The notes under the pieces are model-generated. The model was given only the letters and a program-made list of their open reading frames with translations. It searched no databases and was not told where the DNA came from. Below are positions 45,061 through 58,200 of a stretch of DNA of 64,000 nt, one piece after another. Source of the stretch: Crocodylus rhombifer. Taxonomy: Eukaryota > Chordata > Crocodylia > Crocodylidae. The translations under genes were made by a program, and so were the position numbers. The stretch is taken from NCBI GenBank assembly GCA_038503035.1, contig JAVSML010020405.1:124001-188000 (forward strand), written 5' to 3'. The first letter of the stretch is position 1. Each line of letters begins with the position of its first letter.

Positions 45061-48000
45061 GCGATGGGACTGTGTTACAATGCACGCTGCCATCCCCACT
45101 TTCCACACACTTTAACACCCATTTCCGCCCCTCCTGCTGGCATCATGAGTGTCTTGTTCTGCTGGCTGGGCAGTCCAGGCCACAGATGGTGGTCGATACC
45201 CTTCCCAGCGTGAGAACCAGCTAGCTTCTTAACCTGCTCAGCCTCAGTGACTGATGTCTCTCTCTAGGTTTAGCCGGGGCCTCCCAGACAGCAGCGATTG
45301 TCTGATTCCCAGCGTCTCCAGGGATTACAGAAGCCAAGGCTTAGCTCATCCTCAGGTGTCAGAGGATGGATGTGCCAACAGGCGTGTCCACAGGATGCTT
45401 TATTTCATTTCAGCCTAAAGGAGCTTGGGACAGGAATTGCAGCTATTTGCACTCGGTCACAAGGTTGATCAGCTAATGCTTGTGCAAACAAACTGGTTTG
45501 GAGATGAGGGTTAGCACTTCATCAGGGATTCCTGCCGGGAAGGAAGTTGCCACTGGAACAACCTGAATCTGACCTCTCCGGTTAATTCTCTCTGTCTGTG
45601 GATGTGCTGCAGTTGCCCCGCAGATGCGATGTATTGGGCACTGCTAGGGAAGCTCGCAGCCCCGGAGCCCTAAAACTGCCCCGGCAGTGAAGGGGGACCC
45701 CTGATTTTGTATGAAGCAGGAGGTGGGAGAAAAGCAGCTTGATGGTTTAGCTGATGGTGAGAGGCTCTCATGGGATCCTCATGGAGCTTATGTAGATAAG
45801 TGTCTGGCGCTGACAGAGGGTGTGAGCAAGCGCATCGTGTAGGTGTGCACTGACCTGGTGCTTCAGCTGGTCCTGCTGGGGCAATGTCTCCCCCACTCCG
45901 AGACCTCAGCCAGAGGCTACCACCCCCCTCCAACTGAGACCAGCGGGCAAAGGGGAAGGAATGAGCAGGGCCCGTGGAGGGGAGCATCATGCACACATGT
46001 ATGTGCATGCACATGTGCATTCGCATGTGCACACACCTCTTCACTGGCTGCTGTTGAGCGGGGGTGGAACTGCAGTGCAATGCAAAGTCCTTGGCACTGG
46101 GATCCTGACACAATGGAGGGTGTGTATGGGCGGTGGGGGGGGGGAGGTTGGGCTTTAACCTCCAAGGTGAGTGGCCCGTTCATTGACCCCTCCTGCGGGA
46201 AATGCAGTCACCAGGGCTCTGGGACTGAGATGAGTCAGAGCAGCTCACTCAGGATTCAGTCCTAGCTGCCCCTCCATCCCCACCCATCTTCCCCAGAGCA
46301 TCCGGGGTTGTGATAGGATGGATTGGGCTTCCTCGCCCTTCAGCAGGTGTTTGAATATAAACAGTTCGCCCCAGCGAAGGAGATAAGATAACAGGCCAAG
46401 TGCTACTGAACCAGCAGGCCTGGAGGGTGGACTTTGGCTCTGCTGGTGATGCTCTCCCAGTGTTGCGGGTATCCACGTATCTGCTGCAGAGAGATGTGGC
46501 TGGCTGTATGGAGCGGGGAGGAAGGCCCTTGCAACTCGGGAGGCTGCCATCCACCTTGTGTTTCTACCGTTCTCCTGGGGGGTGCAAGAGGCGGAGGTCT
46601 GGCTAATAACTTGGATGGCAACATAAGCCCCTCGCTAAGGGCCCTGCCTGAACGGTCCGGTCTCGGGTTGGAAACAGGTCGCTGATCTTTAAGGAGAGCT
46701 GCCGGGTGCACCCGCTGGTGTGTGGGAGGGCGCGACTCCCCTTCCTGCTCTCTGTCCTGCATACGGCTCGCTCTTGCAGTATTTACAACGCAGCCACGGG
46801 GCTGGGTCGCCAGCGGATTTGGCTGGCTGGGCTGGTGCCAGGAGGGGCGGCTCATCACGTGACCTGGCCCTTCATAAAAGCCACCGAAACATGCCCGATG
46901 GGGATCAAGTGAACAGCACCAAGCCAGGGTTGGGTATCCAGCGTACCCTACACGGGAGAGGCCCGTTTCTGCTCACGAGAGGGAGCGGCTCTGGGGAAGG
47001 AGCAGGGGTGTCACTAGGATGTTTCCTGCTTTCTCTCTGCTTTCCCTCCAGCATGAGCCAGGAGGCATGTCCTCACCTGATGGCTGCTCTGGGAGTGGTG
47101 CTGGCATGTCGGGTCAGTGAGGTTGGGTTTAACCCATAGGTGCATCACCTGGTCTTGTGAGGGTGGGAAGAAAGCCAGGGTCAGGTCCGGGCGAGCTGGT
47201 CTTATTGTTCCCGTTGGATGCTTCGGGGCTGCCATGGTTGTTCCTGCTGGAGGCTGCAGCAAGACTACTGGTGGGATCCCAGCCGGATGCGACAGAAGCC
47301 CCCTCCTCCTCCGAGTTCCCCAGCAAGTGGGACCCCAGTTACGTGGCCCAGTCCCAGGAGCCTGCAGGGCAAGCAGGGGGTCTGCCCTAGATCCCATGCC
47401 TGAGTCCCGCATCTCCCGCGCCTCATTCTGACACCCACCCCTGCTCCCTAGGCTTCCTGCCCTTCCAGAGCTGCAGACTGGTGTTGACAAACCCTGGCTG
47501 CAAGGCCTGTCTGGGTGGGGGCCGGCTGCAGGCTTTTGGGGGCTGGGAGAGGACCGTTGCGCCCCCAGGAAGGAATGAGAGGCAGCTTGGGGCTGGGGGC
47601 AAGTGCATGACAGCTGCCGGCCCTGCTGCACGGAGCCCTACTCCAGACAGAGCAGGTCTGGAGGGACTGCTGGCTCCTTGCTCAGCTCAGATGAGCCCAT
47701 GCAGGCAGCCAGCTCTGGGGTGGGGCAGTGAGATCCAGGACCAAAATGGACCCTGCCTTTAGATCCTGTCCCGTCTTGCAGCTTCAAATGCTTGAGCCCA
47801 AGGGCACAAGCTGTTCAGCGCCAAGCACAGGGCAAAGGGGAGGTGCTGCTGTTGCCTCTCACCTCTTCAGACCAAGCTTCAAATGGAGCTGAAGCGTGCA
47901 CCGAGCTTGCCATTCTCAGCTTGCTCCGAAACACAGTGCAGCTAGCGTGCTCTCTGCCCAGGCCTGGCACCCACAGGGAGCTGGGGCAGGCCTGAAGCAT

Positions 48001-49144
48001 CCCTGGCATTGTCCGGCAAGGGACCTAAGACGGGGACAGCCAAAGCAAACTGAGCCATGAAGGGAAGCGGGTGTGGAAGGGCCCAGTCTCCTAGAGGAGC
48101 TGTTGCCAAATGGCTTCATCTGTGCCGGGCTGGTAGCCAAAGCGTTCCCTCCGTGTCCAGGCTCGTTTAAACAAAAGAAAATTGCCTCCTACCTTCACTC
48201 TTCTCACCTTGGAGAAGCTGTGGGTTTATGGAGATGTCCCTGGAGCACTGCTGTCCTGTAGGGCAGGGGTCTGGTCCACCATCTCTCGGGGGTGGGAGGG
48301 ATGCTCCGGCTGTAGCTCTGCTTTCCTGAAGCGCTCACAAGGCTCCATCATCCCTCCGAGCATGAGGAGCAGGTGCCATCCAAGGGCTGCGGCTCTTGGC
48401 ATTTGGCTTTTGAGTCCTGGCCTTGCAGTATTTTAGGGGCACCTGGAGCAGCGTGAGGAGCTCTCTTTCCTGCTCCCCCGGCAAGATGCTTAGGGCAGGA
48501 AGAGTGGTGCTGGGGCCTTGGTTGGACTCAGGGCTGGCCTGCCCGTTTCTCCAGGGCTGGCCTTACCCCACATTGGGCTGGGAAGCCGGGGCTCGAGGGG
48601 AGGCAGTGCCTGTCCCTAGGGAGGGTGAAGCACGGGGGGTGTCTGGCCCGAGATGCACGGAGCTGCCCTAAGATGCAAGCCACCGCGACTGGGGAACAGG
48701 GTCTGTCTGCGTAGCCGCCCTGCTCCCTTCCACCCCTGTCACTCCGGGGTAGCTCGATCTGCACATCGCACCTCCTCTGCTGGGCCTGCTGCCCCCAGTA
48801 TGAACAAATGCAGTGGGGTTTGGCCCCGGAGGCCTGGCACCGCCGCTCTCGCTGCCAAGTGCTAGGGTCTGAGCTCTCTGCACCCCAGCAGCCCCCCCCG
48901 GCTGCCCCGGGGCTGCGCACGCCTGCACGGGGGTGGCTCCCCCTTGCAAAGGGGCTGGATGTTGGAGCAAAGCCCCCACTTCCCATCCTGCCCTCCATCC
49001 TTTTTTCCCCCTCCCTTTTTTTAAACAGGGACTCATTTTGCTTCCCACCCATCGCCCCCTCCTCCCCCCCAGCCCCAATCTGGGGGATGGGGTCTGACGA
49101 CAGCTGTTCCCATGAGGACGGGCCAGCCACTCCTGTGGTTTCCA
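45061..49144. other. Gene-free GC-rich block
   Basis: No exon recognised. A G10 run lies at 46135-46144. Overlapping chance frames on both strands. Confidence 0.4.
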
Positions 49145-49700
49145 TGGCAGCCAATCAGGGGTTGGAAAGTTTCCTCGGCCCCCCAAACGGGTGTCAATAG
49201 CCTGACATGGAAACAGGAGCCGAGCGGGGACAAGGGCAGGCCCGGACTCCTTTGTTTTCCTCGGGCTGCAGAAGCAAAGGGGAATTCCTGGGAGCAGGAG
49301 AAATCCCCTCCCGGGCAGGGCGGGGAGTCTAGACGGAGCCCAGCCGGGGCATTTGGAAGCACGACGCGCCCCGCGGGTACCCAGCGCCCGGCTCTGCTCG
49401 GATCTGGGTGCACTGAAGCCTGCCCGTGGGCCATGCCTTCAGACGCAGCCTGCACACCCAGGCCAGGCGCGGCCCCGTAGCAAAACCCCCGGGTTCGGTT
49501 GCTGAGCCGTGTTCAGGAAACACCAGTGGCGGTGCGCCACGCGCCGGGCGTTCCAGCTGACAGCGTCGGGGCACTGCGGTTTTTTTGCAAATATGTCTAT
49601 AACTGGACCGCTAACAGCCTGTCGAGTGACCACTGTGGTTCACGTGCCCATTACAGAGCTTGCACTGTGTGCCCGCGCTCCCATCACCTTTCCAGCGCTT
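49145..49700. promoter_or_regulatory. CpG-dense block with CCAAT and Sp1-type sites
   Basis: CCAATCAG lies at 49151-49158 and the palindrome GGAAAGTTTCC just after it. GGGCAGGGCGGGGAG is near 49315. Dense CpG follows (ACGACGCGCCCCGCGGG, GCGCCACGCGCCGGGCG). The combination is what a vertebrate CpG-island promoter looks like, but no first exon with a start codon was recognised on either strand. One possibility is the non-coding first exon of a neighbour such as KPNA6 on the minus strand. This is inference only. Confidence 0.35.
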
Positions 49701-50339
49701 TCATCCCCGTCTCAGATTCGTCTTCGTCACCACACCGCTGTGAGGAAGCTCACAGCCGCTGGGGTTTGGAGCAGGGCGCTGGGGCAAGGTGGCTCGTGGT
49801 GAGGGGAGTCTCCACGGGCAGGTTGAGGGCGCTGCGGTGAGGCTGGAAGATGTGGACGGAAGGAGCCGCTGGTACCCCACCATCCACCTCCCAAAAAGGG
49901 TCTCTACCCCGTGCCAGCCTCCTCTGGCAGCCCCTCTCTGCCCCAGGGCAGAGCCTCCTGCGCAGCTGGTCTCTCCCTGCCTCTGGGATCCCCGGCTTTT
50001 CATTTACCAGGCAGCAAAAGAGCTAAATTAACATTGCCCCCCCCTTCCCTTTGCTAATCGCAGGCCTTTTGATCTATATATAGCTGTCTCAGTGCAGGGG
50101 CAGGCCAGACAGGCGGGGAAGGGGGGAGTCTGTTGCTCTGACACTTGTCCTCCTTCCTGAGATCAGGCTCGGAGGCTTCAATTCAGCACCCGGCCTCACG
50201 TCCGCTGAGGAAATGGGGAGGGGGAGCCGCGGCGCAGAGGCGTTTTTCCAGGGTGCCTTTGCGAGTGGAACAATGTCTGCGTCCGCGGAGGGAAGCAGCT
50301 GGCTGGGCTTGTCTTGGAGAGAGGCCCTGATTTTCCTGT
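49701..50339. other. Gene-free block with short AT-rich patch
   Basis: 50010-50095 is AT-richer, with GCTAAATTAACATTG, TTGCTAATCG and a MEF2-type site. Otherwise nothing recognised. Confidence 0.4.
50074..50083. promoter_or_regulatory. MEF2-consensus site
   Basis: CTATATATAG fits the MEF2 consensus CTA(A/T)4TAG exactly. It lies in an AT-rich patch with TTTGCTAATC just before it. Functional use is not shown. Confidence 0.3.
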
Positions 50340-50722
50340 GCTCAGGGTCAGACCCATCGCCACATTTGGGGGTCAGGAAGGGATTGCACCCCATGGTCAG
50401 ATGGGTCTGGGTAGTGGGAGGTTTTGCCTTCCTCTGTAGTGGGGGGTGCCACCTTCTTCCTGGGATAGTTGGAGCATATATTAACAATTTAGAGCAGCGG
50501 GACACTGGGCGTCGCGGGCTGCTGCTGTACCGGTGGCAGGTTCGGGTGTTACGTCTTGTGTCGTGTGTCAGGGTTGACCATGCAGTGTAGGGAGTTTCAC
50601 AGTGGGTTTGTACAGGATGGCTTGGATAGGGCTGATCCTGCCCCCGGCGGGCGGTTGGACCAGATGTCCTCCGGAGGTGCCTTCCCGCCCCACTTCTCTC
50701 TGATTCTAACCCGGGACGAAAA
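50340..50722 (+). mobile_element. CR1-related LINE 3' fragment
   Basis: GGGTCAGGAAGGGATTGCAC, then GGAGGTTTTGCCTTCCTCTG, then GGATGGCTTGGATAGGGCTG and GTTGGACCAGATGTCCTCCG, ending GAGGTGCCTTCC and a TGATTCTAA tail. The body is degenerate. Confidence 0.65.
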
Positions 50723-53319
50723 AGAAAGCTCGAGGTCCTGGGAAGCAGGTGCCAGCCTGATGTGAGCAGTGCAGAAAAGATCCTGGTGCTGGGAGAGGGG
50801 ATCTCTCAGCCTTGAGGGCTCAGGGATGCTTCCTTGTGGCGGCCACCCAGCTCCCAGGCTGGTTCTCGCCCTACAGGGCTCCTCTTCGTGGCACCCTGGT
50901 GTTGGCAGCAGGGGGACAGGGGCCTGCCAGAAGCTACAGAGCAAAAATCAGAGTCCCTGGCTGGACTGCGGCAATGAACTTCAGCACGGCAGGACCTGGC
51001 TCCTGTCCTGGGTTTGCACAAGTCTGGTTCCTGCAAGAGGGCACTGGATGCCAGAGGGATGCAGCGGAGAGTGCTCGAGGGCACTTTGGGGCTGTGCCCA
51101 TGCCCAGGAAAAGGGTTTCTTGTCCAGTTGTTCTTCTGTTAAGAGAAAGGAGCATAACAAAGCCTGCAAACAGCCCTGATTTCCAGACACAGCAGGGTGG
51201 AGGAAGCAGGGGGGTAGCCCTGGCTTCGTAGGCCTCTGTCCCAGCGCTCTGGGAATGAGGGGCCAAGGCTGAGCCCCTCAGCACGGATGTGTGGGAGTGT
51301 GGGAAAATGCATCCCGTGGCAGCCTCTGTGCCGATCTAGGCAGGGTGTGCGGCTTGCAGCTCGGCTCCAGGGAGGGGACTCCTCCACCGAGGAGCTGGGG
51401 TGCCAAAGGAATGACTTCCCCAAGAGCAGTCCCCACCCGCTGTGCGAGCGAGTGTGTGCGCCGGAGCAGGTTCACACACAGGAGACGGGCCGGAGGGGAG
51501 GGGAAGAGCAGGCCTGCCTACTCGGTTTGCAGGACGCAGCTCCGTTTCCTCCAAATCCTTGGCTCGGGGCCAAGCATTCTGGGAAAGCTAATTGCAAATT
51601 CAGCGACTTCTGTCTGGGGAGAGAAGCCGAGGGGGGTTGGAGGGACCCTGGAAGAAAGCAGCAGCTTCTCCGCTCGCTGCACATTGGAGCAAGGCTGGTC
51701 GGGCTGCCAAGTGCGGGCGAGGCCAGACCACCGCGGTGCTGGGAGCCTGGTTCCCATGGGCTGCGGATGGCTGGATTGGGCAGGGAAGCCTCGGGGCTGC
51801 GGGTCACTGCTCGGGAGTGCCCTGAGCCCTGGCTGTGATGCTGAGTCCAGCCAGGGGCAACGCTCTCCTGCTGAGTTGGAAACAGCTCTGGGCAGACCGA
51901 GGAGCCTGCAGAAAGTGCTGTTGAGACACAGTCGCCCCTTTCAGGGAGCTCGGTCTTCTGCATCTGAACCACCGTGCCTCTGCACCTCCCACCTGTGGTC
52001 CCACACCACGGCAGGCCGTGACCTGCCACCCTCCTGTGCTCCCCCGAACTAACCCGAGGTTTTCCTGTGCGGGAGCTGCCAGTCGTGCTAACCTGGGTGG
52101 GTTGGGACCCCTCAGCGCCCAGACTGCTGAGCTGCATCCCGGTACCACGTCATCCATCCGGGCCCTGTGTGGCACGGTGGCCTCAGCATGCCGCTCTGTT
52201 GGCCCCGGGGGGTGGTAAGCACCCCGCTGAGGACCAGAGGGGAAATGGGGGCCTGGCTCTGACCGGGCACGGAGCTGTCCAGACTCTGCCCTCCAGGAGA
52301 GGAGCACAGCTGGAGGTCAAGCCTACGCACCGCAGGGGGCTGTAGAAACCAAACGCTGGGTTTGCTTCTCAGGAAATTCCTGATGCCGCTGTCAGCAGCC
52401 AAAGGGAACGGCCGTCCCAACCCGTTGCCGAGCCCTGGCCTTCGCTGGTGCACGTGGGACACGCTGAGCAGCAGTAAGAGGTGCTCTGGGGGCCGGGAAG
52501 CTGGCGGGGGTGGTTGGGCTGGGGGTGTGCTTGCCTGTTGCCATCTAAAGCTTGGTCCAGCCAAAGCACACCAGCCCTTCGCCTCTTCTTCCTTGCTGCA
52601 TCTCTGCCTCTTCCCCTTCCCCCAGCCCCCTCCCTGGCTTCTTCCATTTTCCTTCTTCCAAAAATCAAAACACAGGCTAGTTTTTGCGATGACACGGCAT
52701 AGCTGCTCGCGGTGAGCCCCAGGCAGGACAGGCCTTCCTGCCGAAATAACAGGACTCCAGTCATAGTCGCGCAAGGGCATCATGGCTCAGGGATGGCAGG
52801 TTTGGTGCCCCCAGAAGCGCTCTTCCTGCTTTCTAGCAGGGTCCCGCAGCTCCGTTGCTCCTCTTGCCAGCTCTGATAGACTGAGGGAGCATCCCAGGGT
52901 TTTAGACCCTATCCTTTGGGGTGGCTGCCTCTTAGACCACGCAGTGCCCTGGTCCTTCCTCTGGGGGTGTCCTCCTTCCCCCACTTTGGGCATCACCCGC
53001 TTCCTATTCCCAGCTGGCAGTCGTGGCTCCCGTGTCTGATAGGGGCTCTTCAATACTTTATCCTTTGCTGTCACAAGGCAGTTGGAAGGTCCCCAAACAC
53101 AACCTAGGCTGCGTGATCAGGGGGAAATACCCTCCTGGTTTCCCGTGTAGTGAGAGTATTGACTTGTCAGCACGTTTGCATGCTGAGGTGGGGCTGTGGT
53201 TGCTCTGGGTGTCCTGGCGTGGGGCTGTGTGGGGTGGGGAAGGCTTTTGTCTAGCTTTAAAACCTGGTCCTCTAGCGCTTCATGGTGGAGGGTGGCGTGT
53301 GCTGCACAGACTAGGTGGC
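50723..53319. other. Gene-free GC-rich block
   Basis: No exon recognised. The 253-codon frame at 51291-52052 (plus) has no domain and overlaps a similar frame on the other strand. Confidence 0.4.
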
Positions 53320-53852
53320 CACCATGAGTCAAGGATCAAAAAAGATGAGAACTCGAGGGCATGGGAGGAAAGACTGGGGGTCATTTGGTCTGGAGATAAG
53401 AAGCCTGAGATTTGATCCTTCCTTTCCTTTTACGTGTCCTCCTGACAAGGGGTTTAGCCAAATTTGCAGATTTGTCAGACTCAAGCTGTGCCGTGAGGGC
53501 TTTGCTTATGGCCTCCACCTTTCCACCTCAGGGCTGTCAACCGTGTGCCTTAACCCCTGCACCACCCCAGTCCTGGGTCCACAAATACCTGGAGGGTGGT
53601 TACAGAGAGGGTGGCGACAGGCTATTCTTTGCGACCGCCCAGGCCAACAAGGGAGATCGAATTGGCCGTTAGGAAGAGCTTTCTAAGGGTGGCGGTGAGG
53701 AAGCGCTGGCACAGACTGCCCAGAGAGGTGCCAGAGGCTCTAAAGCAGGTCAGACAACCCCTTACCTGGGGTGGTTCAGACAGGGAGCAGGGGCTAGACT
53801 AGCGTCACCCCCTGAGGTCCCATCCAGCCCCACTTTCCTATGCTCCTATGAT
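53320..53852 (+). mobile_element. Degenerate CR1 LINE 3' region
   Basis: The ORF2 tail can be followed across frames: ERLGVIWSGDKKPE, then GGYREGGDRLFFATAQANKG, then VRKRWHRLPREVPEALKQV. The 3' UTR is GGGCTAGACTAGCGTCACCC, then CCTGAGGTCCCATCCAGCCC, ending CTATGCTCCTATGATC. Multiple frameshifts. Confidence 0.8.
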
Positions 53853-55100
53853 CATGCCCACCTTTTTGCATGGGCTGTTGCTAGCATTTATCTTGTTCAA
53901 GGTTCTCTGGGACGCTTGTCCGCAAACATTGTCCCATCCAGGCCAGCCCTTGCTTAGGAGGTTTGGGGTGTGAAGTCCCCGATCTTAGATCCTTCTCTCA
54001 AGCCCAGAATTTGAGCCCCGGCAGTTTACTGTTCAAGAGCCTGTTGGCAGCCTAGAGGCCCCCCCTGCTTTCTTGCCAGGTTTTTGCAGCTCTTTGTGGC
54101 CTGCGGGCTGCATTTATCGAGCAGTCGCGGGTTGCGCCTCACTTTCTTCTTGTGAGGGGTCACTCGAAGGCTTCATCTGTTGCATCGTCATCTCTCCTCC
54201 AGGTTGTTCCCGGGGACTGGCAAGGGGCAGTCCTTGTCAAGCAGGAGGCACCAAGCTGACTGAGTTGCAACAGGGTGGGATCCTCTGCACAGGTAGGCAG
54301 ATCTGGGGTGAGGAGGCTGACGTGGGCAGATCACTGCCGCGTACCGGGGGCTGCAGTCTGTGTCTTCCCTCCTCTCACTTGAAGCTGTTTATTCACACAC
54401 TGCTGGCTACATCCACCTCATCTGTCTGCAGCTTCGCCTCAGCCCGCACTGGAAAGGTTTGCGGGGCAGAGTCTGGGCTCAGGCTTTCTTTGCCTGCCGG
54501 CTGGCAGAAACAGAGAAAGCTGTGCTCTGTCACTTGTGCTTCTCATGTGCTTGGTGTCTCTGGGGCCAGAGGGGTTCTGCTCCACCTCGTCCCTCCTTCC
54601 AGGCAGGTCCTGGGGTCTTCAGCTGATGACCCCGTGCAGGGAGTCCCTTGCCCTGCTCAGACCTGGCCCTGGGCCAGCCCACCTTGAGCTGCATCTTCAG
54701 CCCCTGGGTCTGTCCGCGCTGGTCCCTTGGCCTGTCTTGGAGGTCTTTGCATTCCTGCGCTGTCCCTCCACCCCTACTCTCCATGCTCATCCTCCATGCC
54801 CTTCTTTGCAGCACCAGTGATTCTCCCCTGCCTGGTTTGACAGAGCCCCTGGCCTTGTGCTGAGCACTGGGAGAGTGCTGCCCACTAGTGCCAGCAGCAG
54901 GGACTCCCATGTAGCCCGGGGTTTGCTTAGAGGAGGGATTTTCTAAGCACCCTTGGGTCTCATGAGCTTTTGAGTGTGCCGTGCACTATTAGCACAGTGA
55001 AGTGTGCAAACACATGCGTGCGACTCCCAAGGTAAGGCCACAGACAGAGAATAGGAACCCAGAGTGTCCCAGGCATTCAGAGTTTTTTGCAACAGCAATG
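53853..55100. other. Gene-free block
   Basis: Nothing recognised. Confidence 0.4.
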
Positions 55101-55184
55101 TTGCAAATATCTATATATGTATCTAGTATAAATATCTATTATTATTATTATTATTATCTATATTCACGTTTGCAAATATCTATT
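55101..55184 (+). repeat. (ATT)n microsatellite inside a 14-bp direct repeat
   Basis: (ATT) units run at 55138-55157. They are flanked by two exact copies of TTGCAAATATCTAT at 55101-55114 and 55170-55183. Confidence 0.85.
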
Positions 55185-55234
55185 ATTTTCCTATAGTTGA
55201 GAAGCCAGTGAAAGCAATGAGTTGGGGTTGTCCG

Positions 55235-55270
55235 AGGGGTGCCTGGAGTCTAAAAAGGTTGAGAACCACT
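55235..55270 (+). mobile_element. hAT (Charlie-type) terminal fragment, copy 2
   Basis: Ends TAAAAAGGTTGAGAACCACT. It shares an exact 25-base match with the copy at 8765-8789. The preceding GGGGTGCCTGGAG also matches the other copy loosely. Confidence 0.6.
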
Positions 55271-58200
55271 GGCATAGGACTGCAAAACCCCAGTGTGCCC
55301 TTTTGGGGACTCTAGTGTGAAATTCCAGCCCTTTCTTCCCTCCTCCACATATTCGTATACCCAGGGGCTAAGCCTTGGGCACTAATCCTGAAGACTAGCA
55401 TTGCAGGCCTGCTGCGTGAGCTGCAGTGGTCCCCTTCCCAGAGGTGGCTGTGATGGAGACTGTCAAAGCCTGTTGTTAGTGATTCATGCTGGGGACACCT
55501 TACCTTCGTCTCCCAGCATGGCCATTAATGGGACATAAAGCTGAGGTCCTGACCATGACGGGCCTTTATGGACCCCAGAACATTTTCTATGTGCCTCATA
55601 GCCCAGCTGAGCCCTCTGGGAATGTGCAGTTACCTCCTGCCCCTGTCACATCCCCTGCCTGCCCCCATGGCCGGGGGGGCTTGGCACAGCCCTTTGGAGC
55701 CGGTGTGCAATGCACTTGGATGCTGCCAACCAGGTACCACCTTCTATTGGGCAAAGGCCAGTGTGAGCTTGATCTGCCACCCTTGGGGCAGTGGGTGGGC
55801 CTTGATTGTGTGCTGGGGTCTCTGCCCGGGCACCGGTGGTGCCCACCGGCCCAGCTGCCTTGCTCTCCAGCCTGGGAACCCTGCTGGCACATGGCCCGCA
55901 TCTCCCTCCCTCCGGCTGAGGGGCGAACGGGCTGGTCTCCTGCCCCTCAGCTCAGCCAGGAGTGCACAAAGAAGTGCCCCAACACCCTGCATCCCTTCTC
56001 CGAGTGCTCGGTGGGGGAATATGCTTGGTATCTATCACCCTTGGGTCATGCAGGCCTGTTCATCACATGCGCCAGGGTGAAACTCCAGCTTATGGTAGAG
56101 CCTGGGGCCGAGGGCGAGGTCTTAGTCCCCGTCCTGGACACAGGACAAACCAGAGACTTGATCTAGTCCTTTAACCAATGTGCCCTCCAGGACAGGGGCC
56201 CCTTTTCTCAGCACCCACAGCTCTAGCCTAGACATCATCCTTGCTCGGCCCCCAGTGGCGTGCTCAGCCGGAGGCAGGTGGTATCTGTGGGGTGGAAGGG
56301 GGGGAATTTCTCCTTTGCCATGTTTAATTGGCCTTCGAGGGCCTGTTGGGTCTGCAGGGTGGGTCAGAAGGACTGAGCCCAGCGTGCAGCTTAGCCTGTC
56401 TCGGGGGCACTGAGGCAAGGGAGACCCAGGGGCCGGGTGAGGGGGAAGCAGAGATGGGGTGACATGGTCCACTGCCACTTCTCCCTGTCTGTGGAGGCTG
56501 GGGCGGGCCGGAGGCTCCTGCGAGACCTTGGTGAGGTGCAGCCGGCTCGGCCGTCCGAGGCTCTTAGGGCGTGTGTGTGGCAGGGGTGGCCCAGAGCTGG
56601 TGCACGGCTCTGGGCGGTTTTAATTACCCTGGAAATAAATCAGAGCCTGACTGTTGCTGTGGAAACAGCCAGGCTTGGCTTTGCACCATCCAGCAGCCAT
56701 TGACTGCTCCATTTCATTAGCCTTAGAGGAGCCGCGGGAGGCTCTTGGGGGGAGTGTGGGGCATGTTGGTGCAGCCCTGGAGGACGGGGCAGCCGCTGGC
56801 CAGAGGCAGATCCCAGCCCTGGCTCCAAGCCCCTCTGCTGGGCCAGGAGTCCAGCAAGCACTGGGCACAAGGCATGCTCCCGGGGACAGGGTGGGATGGG
56901 GCAAGCAGGAGAGCCAGGGCTGAGTGCAGCTGGGGAGGAACCAGTGGCTCTGCTCCTCCCAGCGGCATGGGGCAGCTGGGCTGTGGGGCTGGTGCAAGCT
57001 GAGAGCTTGGCCTGGAGCCGTCGTGTGCATCTGCGCTCCCCCCTCCCAGGGCCATGCACACACCCGGCTCCCACACGCGTGCCCTGAGCACGCGCAGATC
57101 GAGGGCTGCGCGCGCGTGTGTGCAGCAGGTAGGAGAAATCAGCCATTTTGCCAGAGTAGCTGTGGCCACCAACATGCTGAGCCCAGCCCCAGAGCGGGGC
57201 TCTCTCAGCCCCGCTGAGCTGCACAGGTCAGGACTGAGGCTCTGGGACCCCCTCTGTACCAGCCATGCCACGCCGCAAGTACCACATCTGCTCAGCTGCC
57301 TCCCCTCGTGGAGGGACATGCTTCCCCGTGGCACAGACGTGCTATTAAATATTTAATCTCTGGGCTCAGGCCTTTCTTATTCCGTTGGCAATAATCTTGC
57401 TGGGACAGATGGTGCTCCGCTGGCCTAGATAGTTGGCAGGAGCTCTCGGAGCCGGCGGGGGGGTAAGGCGTGCTGGGCCGGCGGTTAACAGCCCTCTGCA
57501 GCCAGGCTTTGCCGGCCCCTGCTGTGCTCCGGGAGCCAGGCGGCAGACCTGGGCTCCATCCCAGCCTCCTGGTAGTGCGTGGGTTGCTGCTGTGCAGGCT
57601 TTACTGGGAGCACCGGGGCTCCAGCGTTGGAACCGGCTGTACTGGGTTTGGGCAAGGCCAGGACAGAGTATGTCTGGCCCCTGGGGATGGGGGACGTCAT
57701 GGTGCTAGTCCTTTTCTGCTGCTGGGCTTGCGAGGTGGGCGGGAGGAGATCACTGGTCCCGGCTGCCTGCTAGGGCTGGCTTGCGCCTGGGCCCTGTTGG
57801 CAAGCAGGGCACAGACTCATCCCTCGTGCCCTGGAGGGGAGCAGAGCACAGGTCTCCTGAGGATGGCCACAGGCCCTGCAACAGGAGTCAGCTCCTGGTG
57901 CACTGGAGCAGCAGGGAGGCTTCGCTGGTATGTGCCCCCCTCCAGCAGCCCTGAGTCCTGTCAGGATGAGATGTGGTGTCAGATCCCCCAGCCACACATG
58001 GCTTGGCCCCTGGCCATGCGGCACAAGTTTTCTGCTAGCCCATTGGGGCTGGGGCCAGGGCCAGGCAGCTGCAGAGTTATTTGCTCCCCAGGCAGAGCAG
58101 CTGGATAAACCAAGTATGGCGTGAAGCGAGCGGAGGGCGGGAGCATCATCTAGTGGCAGGGCGCGACCGCTGCACAGATGGGTGCAGAAGGAAAGGCAGC

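Noticed and set aside
51291..52052. 253-codon open frame, plus strand
   Set aside because: Composition like random GC-rich translation; a 221-codon frame lies on the opposite strand over the same bases.
55486..56166. 226-codon open frame, plus strand
   Set aside because: No domain, and overlaps another long frame in a different phase. Judged to be chance.
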